From NCBI RefSeq assembly GCF_036327755.1, contig NZ_CP109596.1, positions 5,456,001 to 5,520,000 on the forward strand: DNA of 64,000 bases, in the 5' to 3' direction. How positions within the stretch are numbered: position 1 is the first letter of the stretch; the number at the start of each line of letters is the position of its first letter. The position numbers were made by a program, and so were the translations under genes. Shown in pieces: positions 32,998-42,393 of the stretch. The notes beneath the pieces are model-generated. The model ran no database searches. It was given only the letters and a program-made list of their open reading frames with translations, and was not told the DNA's origin. Origin of the DNA: Nocardia sp. NBC_01503 (GTDB lineage: Bacteria > Actinomycetota > Actinomycetes > Mycobacteriales > Mycobacteriaceae).

Positions 32998-33588
32998 TCA
33001 GCGGGCCGGGCCGCTGGTGCGGGGGATCAGGGGTGAGTCGACCTTGTTCACCAGCCAGCGGCCGCCGGTCTGCTGGAGGGACAGTGCGATGGTCAACTGG
33101 CCGGTGTGCGGTTGTCCCGAAGTGCCCGCGCTGGTGATGGTTTGAGTGATGGCTACCAAGGCCTGCGCGTCGGTGGGGCCGGAGGATTTGATGGCGCACT
33201 GGATGTCGCCGGCCTTCGAGGTGACTTGACCTTGGATGAGGACATCGCGCAAATCCTTACTGGTGCTGTCGAATTCCTGTTGCCACGCGCCGGTGGCTCC
33301 GGCCAGCACCTGCCGGAAGTACGCGTCGATGTTCTTGGCGTCGTAGTCGGCGAGTACGGGCGCGTAGTCACAGGCCGCGCGCAGTGCGTCGGCGCGGGCA
33401 TGTTCACGATCGGTGAGGTCCCGGCTGGTGAGAGTGGAATGCGTTGCGACGGCGGCCGCGACGACCAGCCCGGCAATTGCCACGCCGACCGGCAGATAGC
33501 GTCGTAGGCGCGATTTCGATTGTGGTGGAGTGGATTCCGCGATCTCGGTGGTCGCTGTATCGGTGGGTGGTTCGCTTGTTTCGGTCAT
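32998..33588 (-). CDS. Mce-associated membrane protein (locus 2)
   Basis: This is a protein of about 196 residues with a Thr/Glu-rich N-terminus, one membrane segment (about 32-52) and a domain with DYDAKNIDAYFRQVLAGATGAWQQEF, matching the pattern DYHDVKAWLGRLQAGTTPQLSAKF of the locus 1 partner. ATG 33588 is chosen; an upstream TTG (33624) overlaps the mceF stop and cannot be excluded. It is the last gene of locus 2 and is presumed to support the Mce complex. Confidence 0.78.
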   Translation of the reverse strand: MTETSEPPTDTATTEIAESTPPQSKSRLRRYLPVGVAIAGLVVAAAVATHSTLTSRDLTDREHARADALRAACDYAPVLADYDAKNIDAYFRQVLAGATGAWQQEFDSTSKDLRDVLIQGQVTSKAGDIQCAIKSSGPTDAQALVAITQTITSAGTSGQPHTGQLTIALSLQQTGGRWLVNKVDSPLIPRTSGPAR

Positions 33589-33620
33589 GGTGCCGGTCCG
33601 TTCAGGGGTAGGGGAGAGGG

Positions 33621-34886
33621 TCAATGGCCGGGCAGGGGTACGGACAACTCGTCGCCGGAGACACCCGGCGGCATGGCGGCGCCGTTGGCCGGGGTATCGG
33701 GGCGCGGGGCGTTGGCCGAGCCGCGAACCTGTAGGCCGGGATCGCTGGTGACGCAGTAGTTGTAGAGGCGGACCCGGCCGTCGGCGACCTGTGCGGGCGA
33801 TACCGGGATGGTCTCGTATTCGCAGGTGGGGCGCGGCCAGATATCGACCATGGTGTTGAACGCGCCGTCGTGTGCGGGTACGCCGATCGCGGCGGAGCCG
33901 GTCCGCAATGCCGGGAACAACGCCATCAGGGCGGGGGTGCGCAGGCGGGCGGCGCGGGTGATGGCCACGAAGTTGGTGACCAGATTGGTGATGGGGTCGG
34001 AGGTTTCGGCGATGACGCCGCCGAGGGTGTCCAGCTGACCCGGTCCCTGTTCGAGCAGTCGCCGCACCTCCTGGTCGGCGGCGGTCAGCTGGGTGAACAA
34101 TTCACCGGACCCGTGCACCAGGGTCGACAGATCGGGTTGTGCGTGACCGGTGGTCTCCGCGATCACCTGGAGATTGGCGATGAGTTGCCGGGTCTGCGGC
34201 AGTAGTCCGGTCAGCCCCGCCATGGCCTGGCTGAGTCCGCCGATGACATCGCGCAGCTGATCCGGTCCGCCCGCGAGGGCCTTATCCAGTTCGTCCACTA
34301 TGACGGTGAGCCGTGCGGGATTGAGGCCGCCGATCAGCCCGCCGGTATTGGACAGGAAGGATTCGATGCTGACCGGCGTGCTGACGCGCGCGGCGTCGAT
34401 CACCGCCCCCTCGGCCAGATACGGACCGGCGTCGGTGTCCGGTCGGAAGTCGAGGAACTGTTCACCTGCGGCGGAAAGGCGCTGCACCGCAACCTTACTC
34501 GCCGCCGAGATCTTCGTTCCAGCGTCGATATCGCCGACGGCCACCACTCCGGTGTCACCGAGGTCGACCGATCGCACGATCCCGATCCGGGATCCGCGGA
34601 AGGTGATGTCGTTGCCCGGCAGCAGACCGCCGGAGACGGGCATGAGCACCCGGACGGAGAAGGTGCGGTGCAGCGGATTCACCCGGACGATATCCAGGGC
34701 CAGGTACGCGCCGCCGAGCAGCAGCATCAGGACCATGCCCAGGGTCGCCAGGGTAAGCCGCCGCCGGGCCGCCCACTCGCCGCCGCGCACGGCGAGGGTG
34801 GCGGCCCGGGCGGTGCCGCGGTCCAGGAGCGTCATTGCTCGTTCGGACCCGCGGACAATCAAGGGGGACTTGGGATTGTCTGTCAT
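33621..34886 (-). CDS. mceF: MceF (locus 2)
   Basis: The 421-residue protein has a basic N-terminus, a membrane anchor (about 43-65), a MlaD/MCE domain (PGNDITFRGSRIGIVRSVDLG and AAGEQFLDFRP) and a helical tail. Two cysteines lie in the C-terminal part (RPTCEYETIP and LYNYCVTSDP), and the end is Pro-rich. It overlaps mceE by ATGA. It is about 100 residues longer than the locus 1 MceF, mainly at the C-terminus. Confidence 0.87.
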   Translation of the reverse strand: MTDNPKSPLIVRGSERAMTLLDRGTARAATLAVRGGEWAARRRLTLATLGMVLMLLLGGAYLALDIVRVNPLHRTFSVRVLMPVSGGLLPGNDITFRGSRIGIVRSVDLGDTGVVAVGDIDAGTKISAASKVAVQRLSAAGEQFLDFRPDTDAGPYLAEGAVIDAARVSTPVSIESFLSNTGGLIGGLNPARLTVIVDELDKALAGGPDQLRDVIGGLSQAMAGLTGLLPQTRQLIANLQVIAETTGHAQPDLSTLVHGSGELFTQLTAADQEVRRLLEQGPGQLDTLGGVIAETSDPITNLVTNFVAITRAARLRTPALMALFPALRTGSAAIGVPAHDGAFNTMVDIWPRPTCEYETIPVSPAQVADGRVRLYNYCVTSDPGLQVRGSANAPRPDTPANGAAMPPGVSGDELSVPLPGH

Positions 34887-35965
34887 CTGTTGCCGCCCTG
34901 TAGTCGGCCGATCACCCGGGCGAGCACCTCGGCGAGGCTTCCGATGAACGCGGGAATATCGGTCCCGTCGGGTAGCCGGCTGCCCTGCGGGTCGGTCAGG
35001 GCTCCGATACTCAGATAGGACACCTTCGCGGCGACCGCGAGACTGGTGCCCTCGGTGGTGGCCAGCAGCGACGGATACAGGGTGTGCAGTCCGTCGAGGG
35101 TGCCGGCGAGGTTGTCACCCATGCGGGTGAAGCCGTCCATGAGTTGCTGCACGCTGGTGAACAGACCGAGGAATTGCGGTCCGGTGGTGTCGGCGAAGTC
35201 GCCGAGCGCGGCCATGGCGGTGGAGACCTTGCCCGCGAGATCCGCTATGGCCTGGTTGTTTTCGGCCAGCACACCGATCAGCGGCGGGAAGGTGTCGGCG
35301 GCCTGTCCGAGTTCGGCCTTGCGCTGATTCAGGGTGGTGGTCAGCGATGACAGGCCGAGCAGGACGCCGTCCAGCTGGTCGGTGCGCTGGTTGAGCGCGC
35401 CGAGTGCGGAGGTCAACTCGACCAGCAGGTGCGACAGTTGTGGTCCGCGCCCGGCGAACATGGAGTTCATCTCGGTGGTGATGCGCGCGACCTGTTCCAG
35501 CGCACCACCGTTGAGCAGCATGGCGATCGAGGACATCAACTCCTCCACCGAGGCTCCGGCCGAGGTGTGCTCGCGCGAGATGGTGTCTCCATCGCCCAAT
35601 GTCTTTGTGCCACCGTGATCTTCGGGCAGGGTGAGGGCGACGAAGATATCGCCGAGCGGTGTGCCCTGTCGCAGCTCGGCGCGCGTGCCGTCCGGCAGCT
35701 GAACATCACTGCGGATCTGGAGATCCACCAGCGCGCGGTAGTCGAGCGTGTCGATCGCGGTGACGATCCCGACATCGGTGCCGCCGATCTTCACGTGTGC
35801 GCGTTCGGGCAGGTTCAGCGCATTGTCGAAGACCGCGTGCAGGGTGTAGCTGGGTCCGCCCACCCCGGGTTTGGGCAGCGGTACGTTGTCGACGGTGACG
35901 GCACATCCGGTGAGTGCGGCGGTGAGCGCCAAAGGCATTGCGGCGCGGGCGATTCGATTGCTCAT
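34883..35965 (-). CDS. mceE: MceE lipoprotein (locus 2)
   Basis: The 360-residue protein begins with a signal ending in lipobox LTGC (Cys-21), the short linker VPLPKPGVGGPSYTL, a MlaD/MCE domain (TPLGDIFVALTLPED) and a long helical tail. The linker GVGGPSYTL matches GVSGPTYTL of the locus 1 MceE, which confirms equivalence. Coupling to mceD and mceF is by ATGA overlaps. Confidence 0.88.
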   Translation of the reverse strand: MSNRIARAAMPLALTAALTGCAVTVDNVPLPKPGVGGPSYTLHAVFDNALNLPERAHVKIGGTDVGIVTAIDTLDYRALVDLQIRSDVQLPDGTRAELRQGTPLGDIFVALTLPEDHGGTKTLGDGDTISREHTSAGASVEELMSSIAMLLNGGALEQVARITTEMNSMFAGRGPQLSHLLVELTSALGALNQRTDQLDGVLLGLSSLTTTLNQRKAELGQAADTFPPLIGVLAENNQAIADLAGKVSTAMAALGDFADTTGPQFLGLFTSVQQLMDGFTRMGDNLAGTLDGLHTLYPSLLATTEGTSLAVAAKVSYLSIGALTDPQGSRLPDGTDIPAFIGSLAEVLARVIGRLQGGNR

Positions 35966-37062
35966 CGGGTGAACCCCAGTAGTGCCGCGGTCAGCCCGAA
36001 GTCGGGGCCGAAGTCTTGCAGCTTGCCGGTCCGGCAGCCGTCCGATCGCACCAGGAGGCGTTCGCAGAACAATGCCAGCGTCTCATTGTCCAACAGGGAT
36101 TTATCGGTCAGCAGATGCAGGCGCAGCGCACCCTGCTCGGTACTGGTGGCATTGGCGAAGTTCTGGAAGAACAGTGGCGCGACATCGACGATCTCGGTCA
36201 GGCCGGGAGCGCTGTCGCGCATCTGCTGGGTGATGGTGGTGAGCCGGGTCAGCGCGGCGGTCAGCGGGCCACGATTCTCGGCGACGACCGAACCGGTATT
36301 GGTGACGAAGTCGTCGAGCTGGGTCAGCACCGCTTGCAGGCCGGGAGCCTGATCACGCAGCAGCGCGACGAGTTCGGTGAGCCTGCCGCTGAAATCGCGC
36401 ACGGTCTGGTCATTGTCGGCGACGATCTGGGTGATCTCGTTGAGTTTGACTATGGTCGTGGAGATTTGGTCCTTGTCGGCCAGCGAGACCTGCAAGGCCG
36501 AGGCCAGCGCGTCCAGGGTCCGGCGGATCTTGTCGCCATTGCCGTCGAGCATCGGGAACAACGCGCGACTGGCCATCGGTCCATCGGTTGAGCTGCCCTT
36601 CAGCGACTGCCCCAATTGGTCGAAGTTTCGCAGAATGCGATCCAGGTCGACCGGAGTCCTGGTGTGCTCCAAGGGGATATGTGTTCCGTCGGTCAGCACC
36701 GGTCCGTCGCCGGTGTAGGCGGGGGTGAGCTCGACGTGCCGGTTGGTGATCAGTTGGGGCGAGACGAGGGCGGCCAGCGCCTGCGCCGGAACCTCGGTAC
36801 CGGCATCCAGACTCATTCGCACCTCGACGTACGCGCCTTTCGGGGTGATGGCGTCCACGCTGCCGACCGGCAGCCCGAGCACATCGACCTCATTGCCGAC
36901 ATACAGTCCGGCGACGCTCTCGAAATCGGCGGTGAGATGAATACGATCGTAGCCCCACAGTTCGGACAGTGACGTAAATCCTTGCGGCAGCGAGCAGCTC
37001 GCGCTCAGCAGGCCGACGACGCACAGGAGCGTCAGGCGAGTGATCAAGCGGGCGTTCCGCAT
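35962..37062 (-). CDS. mceD: MceD (locus 2), predicted lipoprotein
   Basis: The 366-residue protein starts MRNARLITRLTLLCVVGLLSASC, a signal ending in a good lipobox (SASC), so this subunit is predicted to be lipid-anchored. A MlaD/MCE domain (VGNEVDVLGLPVGSVDAI and NRHVELTPAY) and a helical tail with a C-terminal Cys pair (LALFCERLLVRSDGC) follow. The TGATG overlap with mceC fixes the start at 37062. The locus 1 MceD has a membrane anchor instead, so locus 2 would have two lipidated subunits. Confidence 0.83.
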   Translation of the reverse strand: MRNARLITRLTLLCVVGLLSASCSLPQGFTSLSELWGYDRIHLTADFESVAGLYVGNEVDVLGLPVGSVDAITPKGAYVEVRMSLDAGTEVPAQALAALVSPQLITNRHVELTPAYTGDGPVLTDGTHIPLEHTRTPVDLDRILRNFDQLGQSLKGSSTDGPMASRALFPMLDGNGDKIRRTLDALASALQVSLADKDQISTTIVKLNEITQIVADNDQTVRDFSGRLTELVALLRDQAPGLQAVLTQLDDFVTNTGSVVAENRGPLTAALTRLTTITQQMRDSAPGLTEIVDVAPLFFQNFANATSTEQGALRLHLLTDKSLLDNETLALFCERLLVRSDGCRTGKLQDFGPDFGLTAALLGFTR

Positions 37063-38156
37063 CAGCGGCACCCCTGTACCGCATCGGCCGCGCACAGCCA
37101 GTTGTCGGGGAATACCCACGGCAGATAGATGTCGCCGTAGTTGCCATTGCCGAAGGCATTGTTGAACTGCCGCAGCGCGACCGGCATCACCTGATACAGC
37201 CGGTCCAGGTTCTCCTTGTTCTTGGTGAGCCCGTCGGACATGGTGTTCAGATTCTGAATAAGGGCTCCCAGCTGGCCGCTGTTCTCCAATCCCATGTCCT
37301 GGAACGCTTTCGAGACGGCGGCGATATTGTCCAGCAGTTGCCGGACCAGCTGCTGCCGCTGCGCGACCGCGTCACCGATGGCCTGTCCGCGAGTGAGCAG
37401 CAACAGCACGCTGTTCTGATTGTCGGCCACCACCTGTGAGACCTGCCCCATATTCTTCAGCAGTGCGTCCACCTCGTCGCGGCGGTCGCTGATGACCTTG
37501 GCCAGCGCGCCCACACTGTCCAGGGCCTGGGCGGTCAGCTGCGGGGAGTCGCCGATCTGCCGGCTCACCGCGTCCAAGGATTGGCGCAGCAGCGCGGGAT
37601 CCAATCGCTCCACGCGTTCGAAGGAGTTGGTATAGGACGGGTCGTTCACCACCTTGGACAGGTTGTACGGCACCGAGGTGTGATCGAGTCGAATCCGGTG
37701 TCCCGCAAGCCCGGATCCGGTGCCCGGTTCGAGCGCCACATGCATCTTCCCGAGAATGGTCGACATCTTGATGGCGGCGCGGGCGTCGGCCCCGAGTACG
37801 ACCGAGTGGTCCACGGCCAGCTCGGCCAGCACGAGTCCCTTCCGCACACGCGCCGATTTCACTGTGCCGACCTGGATTCCGGACATGTCGACACTGTCAC
37901 CCGGCCGCAATCCGGCCGCCTGCGCGAATTCGGCGTAGACGGTGTTCTGGCCCAGATGCAGTCGGGTCACCACGCTCGAGCCGATGAGCAGCGCGAGGAT
38001 GGTCGCGCCGACGCCGATGCCCAGCCACCAGTGCCGGTCCTGTGTGAAGCCGGGAATCGTGTGCCACATGCGTGACACGGTCGGCAGGCCGATATGCGTG
38101 GGCGCGCGATCGATCGGGCCGAATAGTCGCTGCCGCAATGCTGTTCGTCGTTTCAT
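37062..38156 (-). CDS. mceC: MceC (locus 2)
   Basis: The 364-residue protein has a long polar N-terminus, a membrane anchor (about 43-63) and a MlaD/MCE domain (RPGDSVDMSGIQVGTVKSA, GKMHVALEPG). A helical tail with coiled-coil segments follows, ending with two cysteines (NWLCAADAVQGC). The ATG at 38156 overlaps the mceB stop (ATGA) and is preferred over one two codons upstream. Confidence 0.86.
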   Translation of the reverse strand: MKRRTALRQRLFGPIDRAPTHIGLPTVSRMWHTIPGFTQDRHWWLGIGVGATILALLIGSSVVTRLHLGQNTVYAEFAQAAGLRPGDSVDMSGIQVGTVKSARVRKGLVLAELAVDHSVVLGADARAAIKMSTILGKMHVALEPGTGSGLAGHRIRLDHTSVPYNLSKVVNDPSYTNSFERVERLDPALLRQSLDAVSRQIGDSPQLTAQALDSVGALAKVISDRRDEVDALLKNMGQVSQVVADNQNSVLLLLTRGQAIGDAVAQRQQLVRQLLDNIAAVSKAFQDMGLENSGQLGALIQNLNTMSDGLTKNKENLDRLYQVMPVALRQFNNAFGNGNYGDIYLPWVFPDNWLCAADAVQGCR

Positions 38157-39175
38157 CGGCACACCTCCGAGTGAGCGTTGCCGCCGATCTGCGGCACCAG
38201 ACCGGGAGGCAGCAGCACTCCCCAGAGCGACACATCGAGCGAGCAGACGTATGAGTTGATGTACGCGCCGTTACCGCTGATCCGCGCGAGCCCGGCGAGC
38301 ACGAACGGCAGCTCCGTCGCGGCCTGATCGAGCCGAGCGCCGTTGGACAGCAACAGATTCACGCCCTCGGTCGCATTCTGCTGGGCGCGCGCGATCCCGG
38401 GCTTCACCTCGAGAATCAGCGCGGTGAGCGCGGTGGTGGAGGTCGCGGCCTGGGTCACCGCGCCTTTGAGGACCTCGCCCTGCGAATACAACCCGCTGAT
38501 CAGCGCATTGGACTGTGCGATAAGGGTTTCCAGATCGCTGCTGCGGTTGGCCAGACCGGAGATCACCCCGCTCAGATTGCTGATCACATCCCCGAGGATC
38601 TGATCGCGTTGCTGGAACGACGAGGCCAGTCCGGCGGCCTGAGTGATCAAGGCGCTCAGGGACACTCCGTCACCCTGTAGGGCCTGGATCAGCGTTTGTG
38701 ACAGTGAGTTGACCTGTTCCGGTTGCAGCACACTGAACAACGGTTCGAAACCGCTCAGCAGTGTGGAGACATCGAAGGAGGATTCGGTCTGCTCCAGGGG
38801 AATCGCGCCGCCCGCGGGCAGCTGTCGCGCGTCACCCGGTGCGGCCGCCAGCTCCACATAGCGCTGGCCGATCAGGTTCTGGTAGCGGATCAACGCCTTG
38901 GTGGTGGTGTAGAGCGGTTGCCGTGCCCGTACTTCCAGTACCACGCGGGCGTTGCGGGCGGAGTCGAAGCCGAGGGAGTCCACTCGGCCCACCCGCACTC
39001 CGGCGACCCGGACGTCATCGCCGACGCGTAGCCCCAGCACATCGTGGAAGGTCGCCGAATACCGGTGGGTGTCTCCAGGTACCGAGCGTTGCAGGGTGGA
39101 CCAGATCGTGTAGGTGGCGACTACCGAGGCCACCACGAAGACGGCGAAACCGAGTGCGGCAGAACGTGTATTCAT
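38153..39175 (-). CDS. mceB: MceB (locus 2)
   Basis: The 340-residue protein has a membrane anchor (about 8-27), a MlaD/MCE domain (RVGDDVRVAGVRVGRVDSLG and GQRYVELAAAPG) and a helical tail ending with two cysteines (NSYVCSLDV and HSEVCR). The start is set by the TGATG overlap with mceA. The open frame continues upstream into mceA but has no better start. Confidence 0.87.
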   Translation of the reverse strand: MNTRSAALGFAVFVVASVVATYTIWSTLQRSVPGDTHRYSATFHDVLGLRVGDDVRVAGVRVGRVDSLGFDSARNARVVLEVRARQPLYTTTKALIRYQNLIGQRYVELAAAPGDARQLPAGGAIPLEQTESSFDVSTLLSGFEPLFSVLQPEQVNSLSQTLIQALQGDGVSLSALITQAAGLASSFQQRDQILGDVISNLSGVISGLANRSSDLETLIAQSNALISGLYSQGEVLKGAVTQAATSTTALTALILEVKPGIARAQQNATEGVNLLLSNGARLDQAATELPFVLAGLARISGNGAYINSYVCSLDVSLWGVLLPPGLVPQIGGNAHSEVCR

Positions 39176-40521
39176 CAGCGGCCGCCTTCGGTCGCGGTCG
39201 GAGCGAGGGTGAGTGAGCCGCCGGTGAGCACGCTGCCGAGCAGGATGGCCCGGGCGGCGCCGGGGTCGCCGCCGCTCAGCGCGCGTACGGCGTCGGCCCC
39301 GCTGAGCGTGATGGGTGCCGCGGCGGGCTGTGCTCCACCGGAGGCGGCCGGATCCGGCAGGAAGGGTAGCCCGGGCAGCACCGGTACCGCAGGTCCGCCG
39401 GTGCCGGTCGGCAGCAGTTGGCCCGGAAAGACCTGCTCGGCAGCGGTATCCGGCACCGAACCGGCGCGGCAGCGCGGCCCGGTCAGCTCGCCGTAGTGGG
39501 GACAGTCCGCGGCGGTGTAGGGCTTGAACGGTGTGAATGTCACATTGATGCTCCAGACCATCTGCTTGTCCGGGCCCCAGCTGAAGACCGGGACCAGGCG
39601 ACTCAGCGCGGTGTTGAGGTTCGCCATGGCGACCGCGATGGCGTCGGGATCGGCGGCGAGCGCGCCGAAGGTCTCGTTCAGACCGGATACCAATTCCTTG
39701 CCGGAGTTCGGGTTTCGGGCGAACAACGCATTGGTGGCGTCGAGGGCGGATCCGGCCGAGGTGAGCAGTGCCACCAGGCCGGTGCGCCGCTCCACCAGTG
39801 TGCGGGCCGCGGTCACGGACTCGTTCAAAGTGTCGATCAGCTCGGGTGCGGAGACGCTGACCGCGCTCGCGGCGGCCCCGAGATCGCCCAGCAGATCGCC
39901 GACCCCGGCGATACCGCGCACGTCGGTAACCCATCGGTCCAGTCGCTCGACGGTGGAACCGGGCACGCGTGCCGCGGGATCGAGGGCATCGGCCAGGGTG
40001 CCGAGTACGCGTCCGAGTTTCGCGGGCTGAATATTCGCCAGCACCGTGCGCAGCGTGGTCAGGGTGCTCTGTAGTTCGATCGTTGTCGCGCTGGTGTCCT
40101 CGGCGATGGTCGCGCCCGCGCGCAACCCCTGTGGCGCGGGGCCATTGTCGACCAGCTCCAGGGCCGTGACGCCGAAGATGTTGGCCGGTATCACCCGCGC
40201 GGTCACGGTGGACGGAATCGCCGCGGCGGCAGTGGGTTTCAGTTCTATGCGAACCTCCTGCCGCTTACCCTTCGCGGCGATGTCCACCGAGTCGACGACA
40301 CCGACGAGCATGCCGCGGAACTTGACATCCGCGCGGGCGGGCAGCCCGTCACCGGTGCTGGTCATGGCGGCGACCACCCGCACGGAGTCGTCGAACGCGC
40401 CCTCGAAACGCATTCCGAACAGCACGAGCAGCAGTACGAAGACCGTGAATACGGCGGTGCCGATCGCCGCCAACCGCTGGGCGGACGGCCCGCGACCGCT
40501 CGGATCGAGATTCATTGTCAT
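39175..40521 (-). CDS. mceA: MceA (locus 2), with Pro/Ala-rich extension
   Basis: The 448-residue protein has a membrane anchor (about 19-40), a MlaD/MCE domain (ARADVKFRGMLVGVVDSVD, NIFGVTALEL) and a helical region. A Cys pair (AADCPHYGELTGPRC) is followed by about 90 residues rich in Pro, Ala and Gly. The C-terminal extension is absent from the locus 1 MceA. The start could be ATG 40521 or 40515. The gene follows yrbEB by 14 bases. Confidence 0.86.
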   Translation of the reverse strand: MTMNLDPSGRGPSAQRLAAIGTAVFTVFVLLLVLFGMRFEGAFDDSVRVVAAMTSTGDGLPARADVKFRGMLVGVVDSVDIAAKGKRQEVRIELKPTAAAAIPSTVTARVIPANIFGVTALELVDNGPAPQGLRAGATIAEDTSATTIELQSTLTTLRTVLANIQPAKLGRVLGTLADALDPAARVPGSTVERLDRWVTDVRGIAGVGDLLGDLGAAASAVSVSAPELIDTLNESVTAARTLVERRTGLVALLTSAGSALDATNALFARNPNSGKELVSGLNETFGALAADPDAIAVAMANLNTALSRLVPVFSWGPDKQMVWSINVTFTPFKPYTAADCPHYGELTGPRCRAGSVPDTAAEQVFPGQLLPTGTGGPAVPVLPGLPFLPDPAASGGAQPAAAPITLSGADAVRALSGGDPGAARAILLGSVLTGGSLTLAPTATEGGR

Positions 40522-40535
40522 GGTGTGTATTCCGC

Positions 40536-41396
40536 CTATCCGGAGATGCGGATACCGGGGTCGATGCCCCAGATCGTCATGGTGAGCAGCAGATTCGCGA
40601 AGACGACCGCGATAATGGTCACCTTGATCGCCCGCCCGGCGGCGACGCCGACCCCCTCGGGACCGCCGGCGGCGACGAAGCCGTAGTAGCACTGGATGAA
40701 GGTGGCGAGCAAGGTGAAGGCCACGACCTTGAGCACCGAGTAGAGAATGTCGGTGCCATTGAAGAACTGGTGGAAGTAGTGGTCGTAGGTGCCCGCTGTG
40801 GTGCCGCCCAGGAACAGCACCGTCAGCTTGGTGGACAGGTAGGCCGTCGCCAGTCCCACGCTGTAGAGCGGCAGCACCGATACCGCCGCGGCGAGCATGC
40901 GTGTGGTGACCAGGAACGGAAGTGGCCGGATCGCAATGGATTCCAGTGCGTCGATCTCCTCGGAGATGCGCATGGAGCCGATCTGCGCGGTGAACCGGCA
41001 GCCCGCCTGCGCGGCGAACGCGATGGTCGCCAGCAGCGGGGCGAGTTCGCGCGTGGTCGCGAATCCGGAGATGGCCCCGGTGAGCGGGCTCATGGTCAGC
41101 AGATCCAGCGCCGTATGCGATTCCATGCCGACGGTCGCCCCGCCGAATGCGCACAGAATGATCACCACACCCGCCGTGCCGCCGCCGACCACCACCGAAC
41201 CGTTACCCCAGGTGACATCGCTGATCAGGCGGAGCACCTCTTTGCGATACTGCCGCAGCACCAGCGGTATCGCCGCGAGCGCGCTGAGGAAGACCACCGC
41301 CTGATGCCCGAGCCGAATCGGGGCTCGCGCGGGACCCTGTAGCGAATTACGCAGTCGCAGCGCGGGTCTGAACAGTGATGGCGTGTAATTCGCCAT
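40536..41396 (-). CDS. yrbEB: YrbEB permease (locus 2), MlaE family
   Basis: The 286-residue membrane protein has the motif AAQAGCRFTAQIGSMRISEEIDALE and the GGPEGVG loop near the end, as in the locus 1 partner. It forms the lipid permease with YrbEA. It starts one base after the yrbEA stop. Confidence 0.9.
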   Translation of the reverse strand: MANYTPSLFRPALRLRNSLQGPARAPIRLGHQAVVFLSALAAIPLVLRQYRKEVLRLISDVTWGNGSVVVGGGTAGVVIILCAFGGATVGMESHTALDLLTMSPLTGAISGFATTRELAPLLATIAFAAQAGCRFTAQIGSMRISEEIDALESIAIRPLPFLVTTRMLAAAVSVLPLYSVGLATAYLSTKLTVLFLGGTTAGTYDHYFHQFFNGTDILYSVLKVVAFTLLATFIQCYYGFVAAGGPEGVGVAAGRAIKVTIIAVVFANLLLTMTIWGIDPGIRISG

Positions 41397-41397
41397 A

Positions 41398-42276
41398 TCA
41401 GAGCACCTTCGAGGGCAGTATCGTGTTGTAGATCTGGGTGATGATCACGTTGGTGCCGAACAGAATGATGGCGGAGCTGACCACCGCCGAGTTCACCGAA
41501 TTGGCCACTCCGCCCGGCCCGCCCTTGGTGTTGAGCCCGCAGTCGCAGGCGATGATCGCGGCCAGCGCGCCGAATACCATCGCTTTGAACACCGCGACCA
41601 CCAGATCCGCCGCGACCGCGAAAGAGGCGAAGGTGCGGATATAGGAACCCGGTGTGCCCGACTGGATGTAGACGTTGAACAGATATCCGGTCGCGAATCC
41701 GATGAACACCACGAATCCGCACAGCAGCATGCTGACCAGTACCGCCGCCGCCAGCCTGGGGGCGACCAAGCGGCGGATGGGGTCCACGCCCATGACCCGC
41801 ATGGCGTCGATCTCCTCGCGAATGGTGCGCGAGCCCAGGTCCGCGCACATCGACGAGCCGACCGCGCCGGCGATCATCAGCGAGGTCACCAGCGGCGCGC
41901 CCTGTCGAATGATGCCCAGCCCGTTGACCGCGCCGATGAAGGTCGTCGCGCCGACCTGACTCACCAGCGTGCCGACCTGGATGGCCACCACCACGGCGAT
42001 GGGAATGGCCACCAGCAGTGTGGGTATCGCGGACACGTTGGCCATGAAGGCGCACTGTCGAATGAATTCCCGGTATGGAAAACGGCGTCGCACAACGGAA
42101 CTGAACAGTTCGGCGGTCGCGCGACCGGCCATGACCGTCTGCCGCCCCAGCGTGCGCACCGAGCGTTGTGGATGCCCCCGCCAGTATTCGAGCGCGAATC
42201 GAATGACGCGTTCACGATCGGCGCGCGCTGCCTGATCTGCACTGGTCAAGGTGTCGTCTTCCCCCCGGGCAGGCAC
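41398..42276 (-). CDS. yrbEA: YrbEA permease (locus 2), MlaE family; first gene of the locus
   Basis: The 292-residue MlaE-type permease has GSRTIREEIDAMRVMGVDP and GLNTKGGPGGVANSVN near the end. GTG 42276 gives this length; TTG 42249, nine codons in, has a much better ribosome site (GGGGGGAAG) and may be the true start. It heads the locus and faces a TetR gene across an operator with three half-sites, so the whole locus is probably repressed by that regulator. Confidence 0.88.
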   Translation of the reverse strand: MPARGEDDTLTSADQAARADRERVIRFALEYWRGHPQRSVRTLGRQTVMAGRATAELFSSVVRRRFPYREFIRQCAFMANVSAIPTLLVAIPIAVVVAIQVGTLVSQVGATTFIGAVNGLGIIRQGAPLVTSLMIAGAVGSSMCADLGSRTIREEIDAMRVMGVDPIRRLVAPRLAAAVLVSMLLCGFVVFIGFATGYLFNVYIQSGTPGSYIRTFASFAVAADLVVAVFKAMVFGALAAIIACDCGLNTKGGPGGVANSVNSAVVSSAIILFGTNVIITQIYNTILPSKVL

Positions 42277-42296
42277 GATCCGTATTCTTACGGGAC

Positions 42297-42327
42297 CGTA
42301 GAACTTAATTTCTACGCGTGCGTAGAA
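42297..42327. promoter_or_regulatory. Three-half-site operator between mce locus 2 and its TetR gene
   Basis: CGTAGAA (42297-42303), TTCTACG (42310-42316) and CGTAGAA (42321-42327) form two overlapping palindromes whose centres are 12 bases apart and which share the middle half-site. It lies in an AT-rich stretch 21 bases from the yrbEA GTG and about 67 bases from the TetR start, a standard place for control of both genes. Confidence 0.7.
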
Positions 42328-42393
42328 GTGGTGGATGGGACACTACCAAGGTGTGATCCAAGTCGCTACCACCGAGTGCGGGATGATTTCCGG

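Noticed and set aside
39934..41154. Long upstream extensions of mceA and mceB frames in locus 2
   Set aside because: The extra parts lie inside the neighbouring upstream genes and read as shadow protein; TGATG overlaps and family lengths fix the shorter starts.
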